NCBI RefSeq assembly: GCF_026013905.1
Contig: NZ_CP110257.1
Span: 1,364,001 to 1,428,000, forward strand
Source of the DNA: Schlegelella aquatica
GTDB taxonomy: Bacteria > Pseudomonadota > Gammaproteobacteria > Burkholderiales > Burkholderiaceae_C
Direction of reading: 5' to 3'
DNA length: 64,000 nt
Shown here: in pieces, positions 9,879 to 18,826 of the stretch
How the letters are laid out: every line of letters begins with the position of its first letter
Position numbering within the stretch: the stretch's first letter is position 1
The notes under the pieces: model-generated
Database searches by the model: none
Told to the model about the DNA's origin: nothing
What the model saw: only the letters and a program-made list of their open reading frames with translations
Position numbers and translations under genes: made by a program

Positions 9879-9884
9879 TAAAAT
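9855..9884 (+). promoter_or_regulatory. Sigma-70-type promoter of the isc operon
   Basis: TTGACC at 9855-9860 and TAAAAT at 9879-9884 are separated by 18 bp, a good sigma-70 match about 105 bp before the iscR ATG. The -35 overlaps an IscR-like site, as expected for autorepression. Confidence 0.75.
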
Positions 9885-9901
9885 TCGAGTAAATCAGTCG
9901 G
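9885..9901 (+). promoter_or_regulatory. IscR type-1-like site just downstream of the -10
   Basis: TCGAGTAAATCAGTCGG matches the core YYGACTRWWWYAGTCRR at 16 of 17 positions and lies directly after the -10, at the expected transcription start. Binding of [2Fe-2S] IscR there should block the isc promoter. Confidence 0.65.
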
Positions 9902-9990
9902 ACTCTTCCGAGGGTTTACCCGGGTCGCAAGCCGTTTGTTGGGTTCAACATTCAGCGGGCCACACCCGCTGGAAGCGTAAGGAGCTTGCC

Positions 9991-10521
9991 ATGCGTCTCA
10001 CCACCAAAGGCCGTTTTGCCGTCACCGCAATGATCGATCTCGCCTTGCGAGAGCATCAGGGCCCGGTGGCTTTGGCTGCCATCAGCCAGCGTCAGCAAAT
10101 CTCCTTGTCGTACCTGGAGCAACTCTTCGGCAAGCTGCGCCGCCACGAACTGGTCGAAAGCACGCGCGGGCCGGGCGGCGGCTATTCCCTGGGCCGCAAG
10201 CCGGAGGAGATCACGGTGGCCGACATCATCGTGGCAGTGGACGAGCCGATCGACGCCACCGGCTGCGGCGGCAAGGAAAACTGCATGACCGACCAGGGCC
10301 GCTGCATGACGCACGACCTGTGGGCCAGCCTGAACGCCAAGATGATCGAGTATCTCGACTCCATCACGCTGAAGAAGCTGGTGGAAGACCAGCTCGCGCG
10401 CGGCGTCTCGGTCGAGGAGCAGCCTGTCAAGCGGGCCATCTCCAGCCAGCCGGTCGTCAAGCCGATCAAGGTCAACGCGCCCAACTCGGTCTTCGCGCTC
10501 GGAAACGCCTTCTCGAAGTAA
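9991..10521 (+). CDS. iscR: Fe-S cluster regulator IscR
   Basis: A 176-residue Rrf2-family regulator starting MRLTTKGRFAVTAMIDLAL. The winged helix (SLSYLEQLFGKLRRHELVESTRG) and the GPGGGYSLGR wing are clear. The three cluster cysteines are at GCGGKENCMTDQGRCMTHDLW (residues 92, 98 and 104), with the His of CMTHDLW as the likely fourth ligand. AAGGAG precedes the ATG. It senses cluster supply and represses the isc operon; matching sites lie on the promoter upstream. The tail of about 30 residues (KRAISSQPVVKPIKV) is variable in the family. Confidence 0.96.
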   Translation: MRLTTKGRFAVTAMIDLALREHQGPVALAAISQRQQISLSYLEQLFGKLRRHELVESTRGPGGGYSLGRKPEEITVADIIVAVDEPIDATGCGGKENCMTDQGRCMTHDLWASLNAKMIEYLDSITLKKLVEDQLARGVSVEEQPVKRAISSQPVVKPIKVNAPNSVFALGNAFSK

Positions 10522-10569
10522 TCCCTTCGTCTTCGCCAGCAGGGGCGTTGCGGCCCCCGATGCAAGCCC

Positions 10570-11790
10570 ATGGACATGACCCCTCACTTCCCGATCTACA
10601 TGGACTACGGCGCCACCACGCCGGTCGATCCGCGCGTGGTGGACGCGATGATTCCGTGGTTGCGCGAGCATTTCGGCAACCCGGCGTCGCGCAGCCACGC
10701 CTGGGGATGGGAAGCGGAGGAGGCGGTGGAGAAGGCGCGCCAGCAGGTCGCCGATCTCATCGGCGCGGACCCGCGGGAGATCGTGTGGACTTCCGGCGCC
10801 ACCGAGTCGGACAACCTGGCGCTGAAGGGCGCGGCGCACTTCTACAAGTCGCGCGGCAAGCACATCGTCACCGTCCAGACGGAACACAAGGCCGTGCTCG
10901 ACACCTGCCGCGAGCTGGAGCGCCAGGGCTTCGAGGTCACCTACCTGCCGGTGCAGGAGAACGGGCTGCTGGATCTGGACCTTTTCAAGGACTCGCTGCG
11001 GCCGGACACCATCCTCGTGTCGGTGATGCTGGTCAACAACGAGATCGGCGTCATCCAGGACATCGAGGCCATCGGCTCCATCTGCCGCGAGCGCGGCATC
11101 ATCTTCCACACCGACGCGGCGCAGGCCACGGGCAAGGTGCACATCGACCTGGCCAAGCTGCCGGTGGACCTGATGAGCCTGGCCTCGCACAAGACCTACG
11201 GGCCCAAGGGCGTCGGCGCGCTCTACGTGCGGCGCAAGCCGCGCGTGCGTCTGGAGGCGCAGATGCACGGCGGCGGCCACGAGCGCGGGCTGCGCTCGGG
11301 CACCTTGCCCACGCACCAGATCGTGGGCATGGGCGAGGCCTTCCGCATCGCCAAGGAGGAGATGCCCGCCGAACTGGAGCGCATCCGCATGCTGCAAAAG
11401 CGCCTGCTCGATGGGATCTGCGACATCGAACAGGTCTACATCAACGGCGACCTGGAGCGGCGCGTGCCGCACAACGTCAACGCCTCGTTCAATTTCGTCG
11501 AAGGCGAGTCCCTCATCATGGGCATCAAGGGCATCGCGGTGTCGTCCGGGTCGGCCTGCACCTCGGCGAGCCTGGAGCCCAGCTACGTGTTGCGCGCACT
11601 GGGCCGCAGCGACGAGCTGGCGCACAGCAGCCTGCGCATGACCATCGGCCGCTTCACCACGGTGGAGGAGATCGACTACGCCGTCAGCGTCCTGAAGGAC
11701 CGCGTGGCCAAACTACGCGAACTCTCCCCACTGTGGGAGATGTACAAGGACGGCGTGGACCTGAACGCGATCCAGTGGACCGCCCATTGA
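10570..11790 (+). CDS. iscS: Cysteine desulfurase IscS
   Basis: A 406-residue class V PLP enzyme. [13 protein letters not shown] lies near the N-terminus, the PLP lysine is in [17 protein letters not shown], and the mobile active-site cysteine loop is [20 protein letters not shown] near residue 325. It removes sulfur from cysteine and passes persulfide to IscU and other acceptors. Second gene of the isc operon, 48 bp after iscR. An alternative start is the second Met (MTPHFP) two codons in. Confidence 0.97.
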   Translation: MDMTPHFPIYMDYGATTPVDPRVVDAMIPWLREHFGNPASRSHAWGWEAEEAVEKARQQVADLIGADPREIVWTSGATESDNLALKGAAHFYKSRGKHIVTVQTEHKAVLDTCRELERQGFEVTYLPVQENGLLDLDLFKDSLRPDTILVSVMLVNNEIGVIQDIEAIGSICRERGIIFHTDAAQATGKVHIDLAKLPVDLMSLASHKTYGPKGVGALYVRRKPRVRLEAQMHGGGHERGLRSGTLPTHQIVGMGEAFRIAKEEMPAELERIRMLQKRLLDGICDIEQVYINGDLERRVPHNVNASFNFVEGESLIMGIKGIAVSSGSACTSASLEPSYVLRALGRSDELAHSSLRMTIGRFTTVEEIDYAVSVLKDRVAKLRELSPLWEMYKDGVDLNAIQWTAH

Positions 11791-11811
11791 TCGAGCAGTT
11801 GGAGAACGACC

Positions 11812-12207
11812 ATGGCTTACAGCAGTAAAGTCATCGACCACTATGAGAATCCCCGCAACGTCGGTTCGTTCGACAAGGGTGACGAGACCGTCGGCACCGG
11901 CATGGTCGGCGCGCCGGCGTGCGGCGACGTGATGAAGCTGCAGATCAAGGTCAACCCGCAGACCGGTGTGATCGAGGACGCGCGTTTCAAGACCTACGGT
12001 TGCGGCTCGGCCATTGCCTCCAGCTCTCTCGTCACCGAATGGGTGAAGGGCAAGACGCTCGATGAGGCGCTGCAGATCAAGAACACGCAGATCGCCGAAG
12101 AACTGGCGTTGCCGCCGGTGAAGATCCATTGCTCCATCCTGGCCGAAGACGCCATCAAGGCCGCGGTGCAGGACTACAAGGCCAAGCACTCGGCCACCGT
12201 CGACTGA
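11812..12207 (+). CDS. iscU: Fe-S cluster scaffold IscU
   Basis: A 131-residue scaffold starting [21 protein letters not shown]. The three cluster cysteines are in [26 protein letters not shown] and [15 protein letters not shown], and the HscA-binding LPPVK motif is present just before the third. Assembles [2Fe-2S]/[4Fe-4S] clusters with IscS sulfur. Twenty-one bp after iscS, with a GAG-type ribosome site. Confidence 0.98.
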   Translation: MAYSSKVIDHYENPRNVGSFDKGDETVGTGMVGAPACGDVMKLQIKVNPQTGVIEDARFKTYGCGSAIASSSLVTEWVKGKTLDEALQIKNTQIAEELALPPVKIHCSILAEDAIKAAVQDYKAKHSATVD

Positions 12208-12230
12208 AAGCACAGGACGAGGACCACGAG

Positions 12231-12554
12231 ATGGCAGTGACCCTGACCGAAGCGGCTGCGCGTCACGTCTCGCGCTACCTGGCCCGTCGGGGGCGGGGCG
12301 TGGGGGTGCGCCTGGGCGTCAAGACGACCGGGTGTTCCGGGCTCGCCTACAAGCTCGAGTACGCCGACGAGATCGCTCCCGAGGACCATGTCTTCGAGGA
12401 GCATGGCGTGAAGGTCCTCGTGGACCCGAAGAGCTTGCCCTACCTGGACGGCACGCAGCTGGACTTCGTGCGCGAGGGCTTGAACGAAGGCTTTCGCTTC
12501 AACAACCCGAACGAGCGCGACCGCTGCGGCTGCGGCGAGTCCTTCCGTATCTGA
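12231..12554 (+). CDS. iscA: Iron-sulfur assembly protein IscA
   Basis: A 107-residue A-type carrier starting [17 protein letters not shown]. The conserved cysteines are in [13 protein letters not shown] and the C-terminal [11 protein letters not shown]. It accepts clusters from IscU and delivers [4Fe-4S] clusters to targets. The ATG at 12231 was chosen because the family starts there; the open frame extends upstream into iscU. Confidence 0.97.
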   Translation: MAVTLTEAAARHVSRYLARRGRGVGVRLGVKTTGCSGLAYKLEYADEIAPEDHVFEEHGVKVLVDPKSLPYLDGTQLDFVREGLNEGFRFNNPNERDRCGCGESFRI

Positions 12555-12663
12555 CACGCGCCGGCGCGGCGCCCGCCTCGTAGCCGGTATCACCGGATGT
12601 GTCGGGCAGCCGGCCTGAGGGGCTGGCCGTTGCCTGCGAACCAAGAACCCTGACGACCGTGCC

Positions 12664-13191
12664 ATGGGCTTCTCGCCGCTGGATGTCAACGATTTCGAGC
12701 TTTTCGGCGTGCCGGCGCGCTTCGAGCTGGCGCGCGAGGTGCTCGACGCCCGCTGGAAGAAGCTCCAGGCCGAGGTCCACCCCGATCGCTTCGCCTCGCA
12801 GGGGCCGGCCGCGCAACGGGTGGCGATGCAGTGGGCGGTGCGGGTGAACGAGGCATACCAGCGCCTGAAGGACCCGCTCAAACGCGCGGCCTACCTGTGC
12901 GAACTGCGCGGACATCCGCTGCGCGCCGAAAGCAACACCGCCATGCCGGCGGACTTCCTCATGCAGCAGATGGCCTGGCGCGAGGCGTTGGAGCAGACCA
13001 CCTCCGCGGCCGAGCTGGACCGCCTGGCCACCGAGGTCATGCAGCGACGGCAGGAAATGCTTGCCGCCGTCCGTGAGGCGCTCGACGTGCGCGACGACAC
13101 CGAAGCGGCCGCCCACCAGGTCAGAGCCCTCATGTTCGTCGAGCGCTTTGCCGAAGAGATCGACCGGCGTTTCGAGGCGCTGGGACAATGA
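12664..13191 (+). CDS. hscB: Co-chaperone HscB
   Basis: A 175-residue J-type co-chaperone. The N-terminal J domain has [14 protein letters not shown] and the HPD motif in [13 protein letters not shown]; the C-terminal three-helix domain that binds IscU is at residues ~90-170. It delivers IscU to HscA and stimulates its ATPase. It follows iscA by 109 bp with no obvious element in the gap, and is followed by hscA after 34 bp. Confidence 0.95.
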   Translation: MGFSPLDVNDFELFGVPARFELAREVLDARWKKLQAEVHPDRFASQGPAAQRVAMQWAVRVNEAYQRLKDPLKRAAYLCELRGHPLRAESNTAMPADFLMQQMAWREALEQTTSAAELDRLATEVMQRRQEMLAAVREALDVRDDTEAAAHQVRALMFVERFAEEIDRRFEALGQ

Positions 13192-13225
13192 CGGCCCGTC
13201 ACCCACGCATCGGAAAATTCCCTTC

Positions 13226-15082
13226 ATGGCCTTGCTGCAAATCTCCGAACCCGGCATGACGCCCGATCCCCACCAGCGGCGCATCGCGGTGGGTATCGAT
13301 CTGGGCACGACCCACTCGCTGGTGGCCGCCGTGCGCCATGGCCTGCCCGAGTGCCTGCCGGACGATCAGGGGCGCGTGCTGCTGCCTTCGGCCGTGCGCT
13401 ACCTCGGGGACGGGCGCCGCCAGATCGGTTACGACGCTCTGGAGGCCCAGGCGAGCGATCCGGAGAACACGATCGTGTCGGTCAAGCGCTTCATGGGGCG
13501 TACGCTGTCGGACGTGGCCGAGCGGAGCAAGCTGCCGTATCGCTTCATCGATGCACCCGGGATGCTGCAGATCGAAACGCGCGAGGGGCCCAAGTCGCCG
13601 GTCGAGGTCTCGGCCGAGATCCTCGCGACGCTGCGCTATCGAGCCGAGGAGACGTTCGACGACGACATCTTCGGCGCCGTGATCACCGTGCCGGCCTACT
13701 TCGACGATGCGCAGCGCCAGGCCACCAAGGACGCCGCCAAGCTGGCGGGCCTGAACGTCCTGCGGCTCATCAATGAGCCGACCGCCGCAGCCATCGCGTA
13801 CGGTCTGGAGAACGGAGCAGAAGGGCTGTACGCCGTCTATGACCTGGGCGGCGGCACCTTCGATGTCTCGCTGCTGCGCCTGACCCGCGGCGTGTTCGAG
13901 GTCGTGGCCACGGGGGGGGATTCCTCGCTCGGCGGGGACGATTTCGACCGGCTGCTGGCGGATTGGGCCCTGCAGCGCACGGGCCTGGAAGCGCGGTCGG
14001 CGCAGGACAAACGCGCCGTGCTCGTGGCCGCTCGCGCGGCCAAGGAGGCGCTCTCGCAGGCGCAGCACGCTCAGATGCGATGCGCGATGGGGGCAGGCGA
14101 GTTGTGCGTGCAGGTGTCGCGCGACGATCTGGATGCCATCGTGGCGCCGCTGGTCCAGCGCACGCTCCTTTCGGTGCGCAAGGTGCTGCGCGATGCGAAG
14201 GTGGACCGCTGCGAAGTGCAAGGTGTCGTGATGGTCGGCGGCTCGACGCGCATGCCGCAGGTGCGGCGTGCCGTGGGCGAGTTCTTCGGCCGTGAGCCGC
14301 TCGTCAACCTCGACCCGGATCAGGTCGTTGCGCTCGGCGCGGCGATCCAGGCCAACGCCCTCGCCGGCAATCGGCCCGACGGTGAGTTGCTGCTCCTGGA
14401 CGTCATCCCGCTTTCGCTCGGTATCGAGACGATGGGCGGCCTGGTCGAACGGATCATCCCGCGCAACAGCACCATCCCCACGGCCCGAGCACAGGACTTC
14501 ACCACGTTCAAGGACGGCCAGACCGCCATGGCGATCCACGTGGTGCAGGGCGAGCGCGAGCTGGTCAGCGAATGCCGCTCGCTCGGCCGCTTCGAGCTGC
14601 GCGGCATCCCGCCGATGGCGGCCGGTGCCGCGCGCATCCGGGTGACGTTCCAGGTGGATGCGGACGGTCTGCTCAGTGTGTCGGCGCGCGAGCAGACCTC
14701 GGGCGTCGAGGCCTCCATCACCGTCAAGCCGAGCTACGGGCTGAGCGATGACGAGATCGCCCGCATGCTGAAGGAAGGCTTCAGCGCTGCCGAGGAAGAC
14801 ATGAAACAGCGCGCGCTGCGAGAAGCCCGCGTGGAAGCCGAGCGTCTGGTGCTGGCCACGCGCTCGGCGCTGCAGCAGGACGGCGACCTGCTCGCGCCCG
14901 CCGAGCGCGCCGCCATCGACCGCTTGATCGAGGAGGTGCAGGTGGCGGCTGGCGGATCGGACCATCGCGCGATCGAGGCCGCCTTGGAGCGCCTCGCGCG
15001 CGGCACAGAGGCTTTCGCCGCCGAGCGCATGAACCGCGGCATCCGCCAGGCCCTCAGCGGCCGGCGCGTCGAGGACGTCTAA
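13226..15082 (+). CDS. hscA: Hsp70-type chaperone HscA
   Basis: A 618-residue Hsp70 of the HscA group. The nucleotide-binding domain shows [40 protein letters not shown] and [12 protein letters not shown]; the substrate domain (residues ~385-500) has [15 protein letters not shown] and a helical lid follows. With HscB it releases clusters from IscU via the LPPVK motif. The start MALLQISEP at 13226 was chosen because residues before it have no homology and overlap hscB. Confidence 0.96.
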   Translation: MALLQISEPGMTPDPHQRRIAVGIDLGTTHSLVAAVRHGLPECLPDDQGRVLLPSAVRYLGDGRRQIGYDALEAQASDPENTIVSVKRFMGRTLSDVAERSKLPYRFIDAPGMLQIETREGPKSPVEVSAEILATLRYRAEETFDDDIFGAVITVPAYFDDAQRQATKDAAKLAGLNVLRLINEPTAAAIAYGLENGAEGLYAVYDLGGGTFDVSLLRLTRGVFEVVATGGDSSLGGDDFDRLLADWALQRTGLEARSAQDKRAVLVAARAAKEALSQAQHAQMRCAMGAGELCVQVSRDDLDAIVAPLVQRTLLSVRKVLRDAKVDRCEVQGVVMVGGSTRMPQVRRAVGEFFGREPLVNLDPDQVVALGAAIQANALAGNRPDGELLLLDVIPLSLGIETMGGLVERIIPRNSTIPTARAQDFTTFKDGQTAMAIHVVQGERELVSECRSLGRFELRGIPPMAAGAARIRVTFQVDADGLLSVSAREQTSGVEASITVKPSYGLSDDEIARMLKEGFSAAEEDMKQRALREARVEAERLVLATRSALQQDGDLLAPAERAAIDRLIEEVQVAAGGSDHRAIEAALERLARGTEAFAAERMNRGIRQALSGRRVEDV

Positions 15083-15085
15083 GAC

Positions 15086-15424
15086 ATGCCTATCATCAAG
15101 ATCCTCCCCCATCCCGAGTACTGCCCGAAGGGTGCAACGATCGAGGCTCCGACGGGTACCTCCATCTGCGAGGCGCTTCTCGACCATGACATCGAGATCG
15201 AGCACGCGTGCGAGATGAGCTGCGCGTGCACCACGTGCCACGTGATCGTGCGCGAAGGCTTCGAGTCGCTCAACGAGATGGACGAGAACGAGGAAGACAT
15301 GCTCGACCGCGCGTGGGGCCTGGAGCCCAACTCGCGGCTGTCGTGTCAGGCGATCGTCGGCAACAAGGACCTGACGGTCGAGATCCCCAAGTACTCGATC
15401 AACTACGCCAAGGAAAAGCACTGA
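15086..15424 (+). CDS. fdx: [2Fe-2S] ferredoxin of the isc operon
   Basis: A 112-residue adrenodoxin-type ferredoxin. Cluster cysteines are in HACEMSCACTTCHV (C-x5-C-x2-C) with the fourth in SRLSCQAIV. It supplies electrons to cluster assembly on IscU. It lies 3 bp after hscA. No iscX follows; the next gene is dnaQ. Confidence 0.96.
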   Translation: MPIIKILPHPEYCPKGATIEAPTGTSICEALLDHDIEIEHACEMSCACTTCHVIVREGFESLNEMDENEEDMLDRAWGLEPNSRLSCQAIVGNKDLTVEIPKYSINYAKEKH

Positions 15425-15508
15425 CTTTTCCTCACCGGGCGGCGAAGGGCTGCCCGGGGGGCGACTCCTGCCTCCTGCCAGCGCCGGCCCCCCGGCATAA
15501 TCCGCGGC

Positions 15509-16216
15509 ATGCTGCGTCAGATCTTCCTGGACACCGAGACCACCGGCCTCAGCCCCGAGTCGGGCGACCGCATCATCGAGATCGGCTGCGTCGAAATGGT
15601 GAACCGGCGGTTGACGGGGAACAACAAGCACTTCTACATCAACCCCGAGCGCCGCAACAGCGAGGACGCGGTCAAGATCCACGGCCTGACGGACGAGTTC
15701 CTCGCCGACAAGCCTGTCTTCTCCGCCATCGCCGACGAACTGCTCGAGTACCTGGCGGGCGCCGAGACCATCATCCACAACGCGAGCTTCGACGTGGGCT
15801 TTCTCGACGCGGAGCTCCGCCGCCTGGGCAAGGGGAAGTTCGAGACCTACGTTGCGCGCATCACCGACAGCCTGCTGATGGCGCGCGAGATGTTCCCGGG
15901 GAAGTCGAACTCGCTGGATGCGCTGTGCAAGCGCCTGGAGGTGGACAACTCGGGCCGCACGCTTCACGGCGCCTTGCTGGACGCAGGCCTTTTGGCCGAG
16001 GTCTACATCCAGATGACTCGGGGCCAGGAGTCGCTGGTCATCGAGGAAGAGGAGGCCGCCGCCGAGGAGATCGTGGTCGAGAAGGTCGATCTGGCCGCCT
16101 TCACCTTGCCGGTGCTGCTGGCCGACGCGTCGGAACGGGCTGCCCACGAGGCGGTGTTGGCCGACCTCGACAAGTCTTCGAACGGCAAGACACTTTGGCG
16201 AACAGTTGTGGCATAA
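15509..16216 (+). CDS. dnaQ: DNA polymerase III epsilon subunit
   Basis: A 235-residue DEDDh 3'-5' exonuclease. Exo I is FLDTETTGLS (residues ~7-16), Exo II is HNASFDVGFLDAEL near residue 90, and Exo III is HGALLDAGLLAEVY near residue 152. The acidic, Glu/Ala-rich region after residue 170 and the C-terminal segment bind the alpha subunit. It proofreads replication errors. A tRNA gene follows after 58 bp. Confidence 0.96.
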   Translation: MLRQIFLDTETTGLSPESGDRIIEIGCVEMVNRRLTGNNKHFYINPERRNSEDAVKIHGLTDEFLADKPVFSAIADELLEYLAGAETIIHNASFDVGFLDAELRRLGKGKFETYVARITDSLLMAREMFPGKSNSLDALCKRLEVDNSGRTLHGALLDAGLLAEVYIQMTRGQESLVIEEEEAAAEEIVVEKVDLAAFTLPVLLADASERAAHEAVLADLDKSSNGKTLWRTVVA

Positions 16217-16217
16217 T
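16187..16217 (+). promoter_or_regulatory. Possible promoter of the tRNA-Val gene
   Basis: CATAAT at 16212-16217, overlapping the dnaQ stop, is a fair -10 hexamer 58 bp before the tRNA; AAGACA at 16187-16192 is a weak -35 with 19-bp spacing. Read-through from dnaQ is the alternative. Confidence 0.35.
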
Positions 16218-16274
16218 CTTGGTTTCTTGGACGACGTCGACCAGATCCGTCGGTCGTCCTACGCACCGGACCCC

Positions 16275-16349
16275 GGGTGGTTAGCTCAGCGGTAGAGCAC
16301 TGCCTTCACACGGCAGGGGTCGCAGGTTCGAACCCTGCACCACCCACCA
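16275..16349 (+). tRNA. tRNA-Val (anticodon CAC)
   Basis: A complete cloverleaf of 75 nt: acceptor GGGTGGT/ACCACCC, D arm GCTCAGCGGTAGAGC, anticodon stem CTGCC/GGCAG around the loop TTCACAC (anticodon CAC, reading GUG), and T arm GCAGGTTCGAACCCTGC. The terminal CCA is encoded (ACCA at 16346-16349). Confidence 0.97.
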
Positions 16350-16370
16350 GCATCCCCAGCCCCGCGCGTT

Positions 16371-16392
16371 CCCCGCAGCGGGGCTTTTCGTT
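16371..16392 (+). terminator. Rho-independent terminator after tRNA-Val
   Basis: A CCCCGC/GCGGGG hairpin followed by CTTTTCGTTT, about 20 bp after the tRNA 3' end. The remaining ~245 bp up to the first EPS gene is GC-rich and shows no clear promoter hexamers or RNA structure that I can name. Confidence 0.7.
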
Positions 16393-16637
16393 TGGGCGCG
16401 GCCTTTCTGGGCGCCCCCCCCGACGGCGCGCGTCTTGCGGCCCGGCGGGCGCGCGCCTTGCGCGTGTGACGCCTGCCCGGCGTGCGCGGCCGGGCTGCGA
16501 GACTCCACGCCTTTGCGATCCCTTACATCGGGGGTGACCGACCCCTGTTTGGTGGGTTGGTCGCACCACCACCCCCCGCGAGAATCGTTCTGCCGATTGC
16601 ACCCCTATACCGGCGGGTGTGAGTGCACGGAGGGGTC

Positions 16638-18047
16638 ATGAGGGTGTTCCGCTTGTTTCAGCACCACGTCGCGTTGTCGACGTTGCTCGAGCTGCTGGCC
16701 GACAGCCTGCTGTGCTATTTCGCGGCGGTGTTCGTGTTTTCAGCCCTGCCCGGCGGCCGTGCCGACGCGGCCGCGGTGGCCGTGCGTCTGGACCAGGCTC
16801 CGTGGGTGCATGCCCTCGGTTTCGCGGCTGCCATGCTGTTGCTGTATGCCTTCGTCGGCCTTTATCGGCAGGCGGCGGTGGAAATGGGTTTCGGCCGCGT
16901 CGTGAGGCGGGCGATCCTGGCGCTCGTGATCGGCGCCTACATCGCCTATGTCGTGCTCGCCTCGGATCTGGACGGGCAGTCGGCCACCTATCTCGTCGTC
17001 AGCGCGATGCTGTACCTCCTCGTGGGCCTGGTGGCCGTGCGGCTGGGGATCTCGCTCATCACGCGTCTCCTCGGGGTGCCGCGCGTGCTCATCGTGGGCA
17101 CCGGTCCCGAGGCCTGGAGCGTCGCACAAGACCTGCAGGCGCTGCAGCGGCTGGAACGGCGTCTCGTCGGCTTCTATCCCACCGGGGAGCGTGACGGACG
17201 GCTGGGGGGCATGCGCGTGTTCGAACGCTCCGAGCCGCTCGAGGACCTGGTGGAGCGCCTGGCGGTCGACGAGATCATCGTGGCCGCCAAGGAGCAACGC
17301 GGGGGCGGCGTGCCGATCGACCAGCTCCTCGCCTGCCGCATCCGCGGGGTGCCGATTCTCGACATGTCGGGCTTCTACGAGCGGGTCAAGGCCGAGGTGC
17401 CGATCGACAGCCTGAAGGCCAGCTGGCTCGTGTACAGCCAAGGGTTCGTGCAAGGGCCGGCACGGCGAGCGGCCAAGCGCGTGTTCGACATCCTCACCTC
17501 CAGCGTGCTGCTCGTCCTGGCCGCTCCGGTGATGGTCCTCACCGCGTTGGCGATCAAACTCGACAGCCCGGGCCCCGTCATCTATCGCCAGGAGCGCGTG
17601 GGGCTGGGCGGCCGTCGATTCATGTGCCTGAAGTTCCGCAGCATGACGGTCGACGCCGAGAAGGACGGCGTGGCGCGGTGGGCGAGCAAGAACGATGCGC
17701 GCGTCACACGCGTGGGGCGCTTCATTCGCAAGACACGTATCGACGAGCTGCCCCAGCTGCTCAGCGTGCTCAAGGGCGAAATGAGCATGGTCGGCCCCCG
17801 GCCCGAAAGGCCGAGCTTCGTCGAGGAGCTCAAGCAGCACATTCCGTTCTATGACCTGCGCCACAGCGTCAAGCCCGGGGTGACCGGCTGGGCGCAGGTG
17901 CGCTACAGCTACGGCGCCTCCCTGGAGGACGCGCGCCGCAAGCACCAGTTCGACTTGTACTACGTCAAGAACAACTCCTTGTTCCTGGACGTGCTCGTGC
18001 TCATCGAGACGGTGAGCGTCGTGTTGTTTCGAGAAGGGGCTCGCTGA
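16638..18047 (+). CDS. EPS initiating sugar transferase (undecaprenyl-phosphate sugar phosphotransferase, XrtA-system type)
   Basis: A 469-residue polyprenol-phosphate sugar-1-phosphate transferase. The N-terminal half has about four or five membrane segments and a Rossmann-like CoA-binding-type domain (VPRVLIVGTGPEAWSVAQDL); one further segment at residue ~285 is followed by the catalytic domain with YRQERVGLGGRRFMCLKFRSM, TRIDELPQLLSVLKGEMS and MVGPRPERP. It attaches the first sugar to undecaprenyl phosphate. The architecture fits the EpsB-type family found in exosortase-A EPS loci (TIGR03013, from memory). GGAGGGG precedes the ATG at 16638. First gene of the operon. Confidence 0.9.
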   Translation: MRVFRLFQHHVALSTLLELLADSLLCYFAAVFVFSALPGGRADAAAVAVRLDQAPWVHALGFAAAMLLLYAFVGLYRQAAVEMGFGRVVRRAILALVIGAYIAYVVLASDLDGQSATYLVVSAMLYLLVGLVAVRLGISLITRLLGVPRVLIVGTGPEAWSVAQDLQALQRLERRLVGFYPTGERDGRLGGMRVFERSEPLEDLVERLAVDEIIVAAKEQRGGGVPIDQLLACRIRGVPILDMSGFYERVKAEVPIDSLKASWLVYSQGFVQGPARRAAKRVFDILTSSVLLVLAAPVMVLTALAIKLDSPGPVIYRQERVGLGGRRFMCLKFRSMTVDAEKDGVARWASKNDARVTRVGRFIRKTRIDELPQLLSVLKGEMSMVGPRPERPSFVEELKQHIPFYDLRHSVKPGVTGWAQVRYSYGASLEDARRKHQFDLYYVKNNSLFLDVLVLIETVSVVLFREGAR

Positions 18048-18102
18048 GGGCGGGCATGACGCGGCGTTCGGGCCGGCTATCTGGGTTTCGAGAGGAGTGG
18101 AG

Positions 18103-18741
18103 ATGAGATTCGCGTTCCGTATGAAGCACAAGTCGATCATCCGTCGGGCCACGGCAGCTTTCGTGGCGGCTGGCATGTTGTCCGCCTGCGGCACGGTGGG
18201 GCAGTACCCGCCGGCGCCATCGGCGGCGGAGACCCCGGACCACCGCTACAAGATCGGGGCCCTCGACACCCTGAACATCGTCGTCTGGCGCAACCCCGAA
18301 CTCTCGACCGTCGTGACGGTGAGACCCGACGGTCGCATCTCGACCCCGCTCGTGGAAGACGTGATGGCGGCGGGCCGCAGCCCGGCAGATCTCTCGCGCG
18401 AGGTGGAGAAGGCGCTCGCGAAGTTCATCCGCGATCCGGTGGTGACCATCGTGGTGAGCAACTTCCAGGGAACCTTCTCGGAGCAGATCCGCATCGTGGG
18501 GGAAGCCACGAGGCCGCAATCGATTCCGTACCGCCAGGGAATGACGGTGCTCGATGTGATGATCCAGGCGGGCGGCCTCACCGACTTCGCCGATGGCAAC
18601 GGCGCGGTGCTGGTGCGGGGCTCGGAGGCCGGCAAGCAGTACAGCGTTCGGCTGAAGGACCTGCTCAAGCGGGGCGACATCTCGGCCAACGTGCAGATGA
18701 AGCCGGGCGACATCATCATCGTGCCGCAGAGCTGGTTCTGA
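18103..18741 (+). CDS. Polysaccharide export lipoprotein (Wza-like)
   Basis: A 212-residue export protein. The signal peptide ends in the lipobox LSAC (Cys at residue 28), so it should be an outer-membrane or periplasmic lipoprotein. The Poly_export domain is YKIGALDTLNIVVWRNPELS...VRPDGRISTPLVEDV, followed by an SLBB-type domain (IRIVGEATRPQSIPYRQGMTVLD) and MKPGDIIIVPQSWF. It should form the export channel periplasmic part. AGAGGAG supports the ATG at 18103; a later Met at 18121 would also give a normal signal peptide. Confidence 0.92.
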   Translation: MRFAFRMKHKSIIRRATAAFVAAGMLSACGTVGQYPPAPSAAETPDHRYKIGALDTLNIVVWRNPELSTVVTVRPDGRISTPLVEDVMAAGRSPADLSREVEKALAKFIRDPVVTIVVSNFQGTFSEQIRIVGEATRPQSIPYRQGMTVLDVMIQAGGLTDFADGNGAVLVRGSEAGKQYSVRLKDLLKRGDISANVQMKPGDIIIVPQSWF

Positions 18742-18826
18742 GCCAGGTGGTGTCGGCCGACCCACCTCCAGCGCACCTTCCGCGCTTTTCGCGCGCACAC
18801 ATGGGTCCGAGAGGAATCAGCCTCAG

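Noticed and set aside
13199-16147. Minus-strand open frame of nearly 1000 codons opposite hscA, fdx and dnaQ
   Set aside because: Antisense shadow of three well-supported genes.
16350-16637. Cyclic-di-GMP riboswitch or sigma-54 site before the EPS operon
   Set aside because: I could find neither the GEMM core nor a TGGCAC-N5-TTGC pair; only weak -10-like TATACC at 16606.
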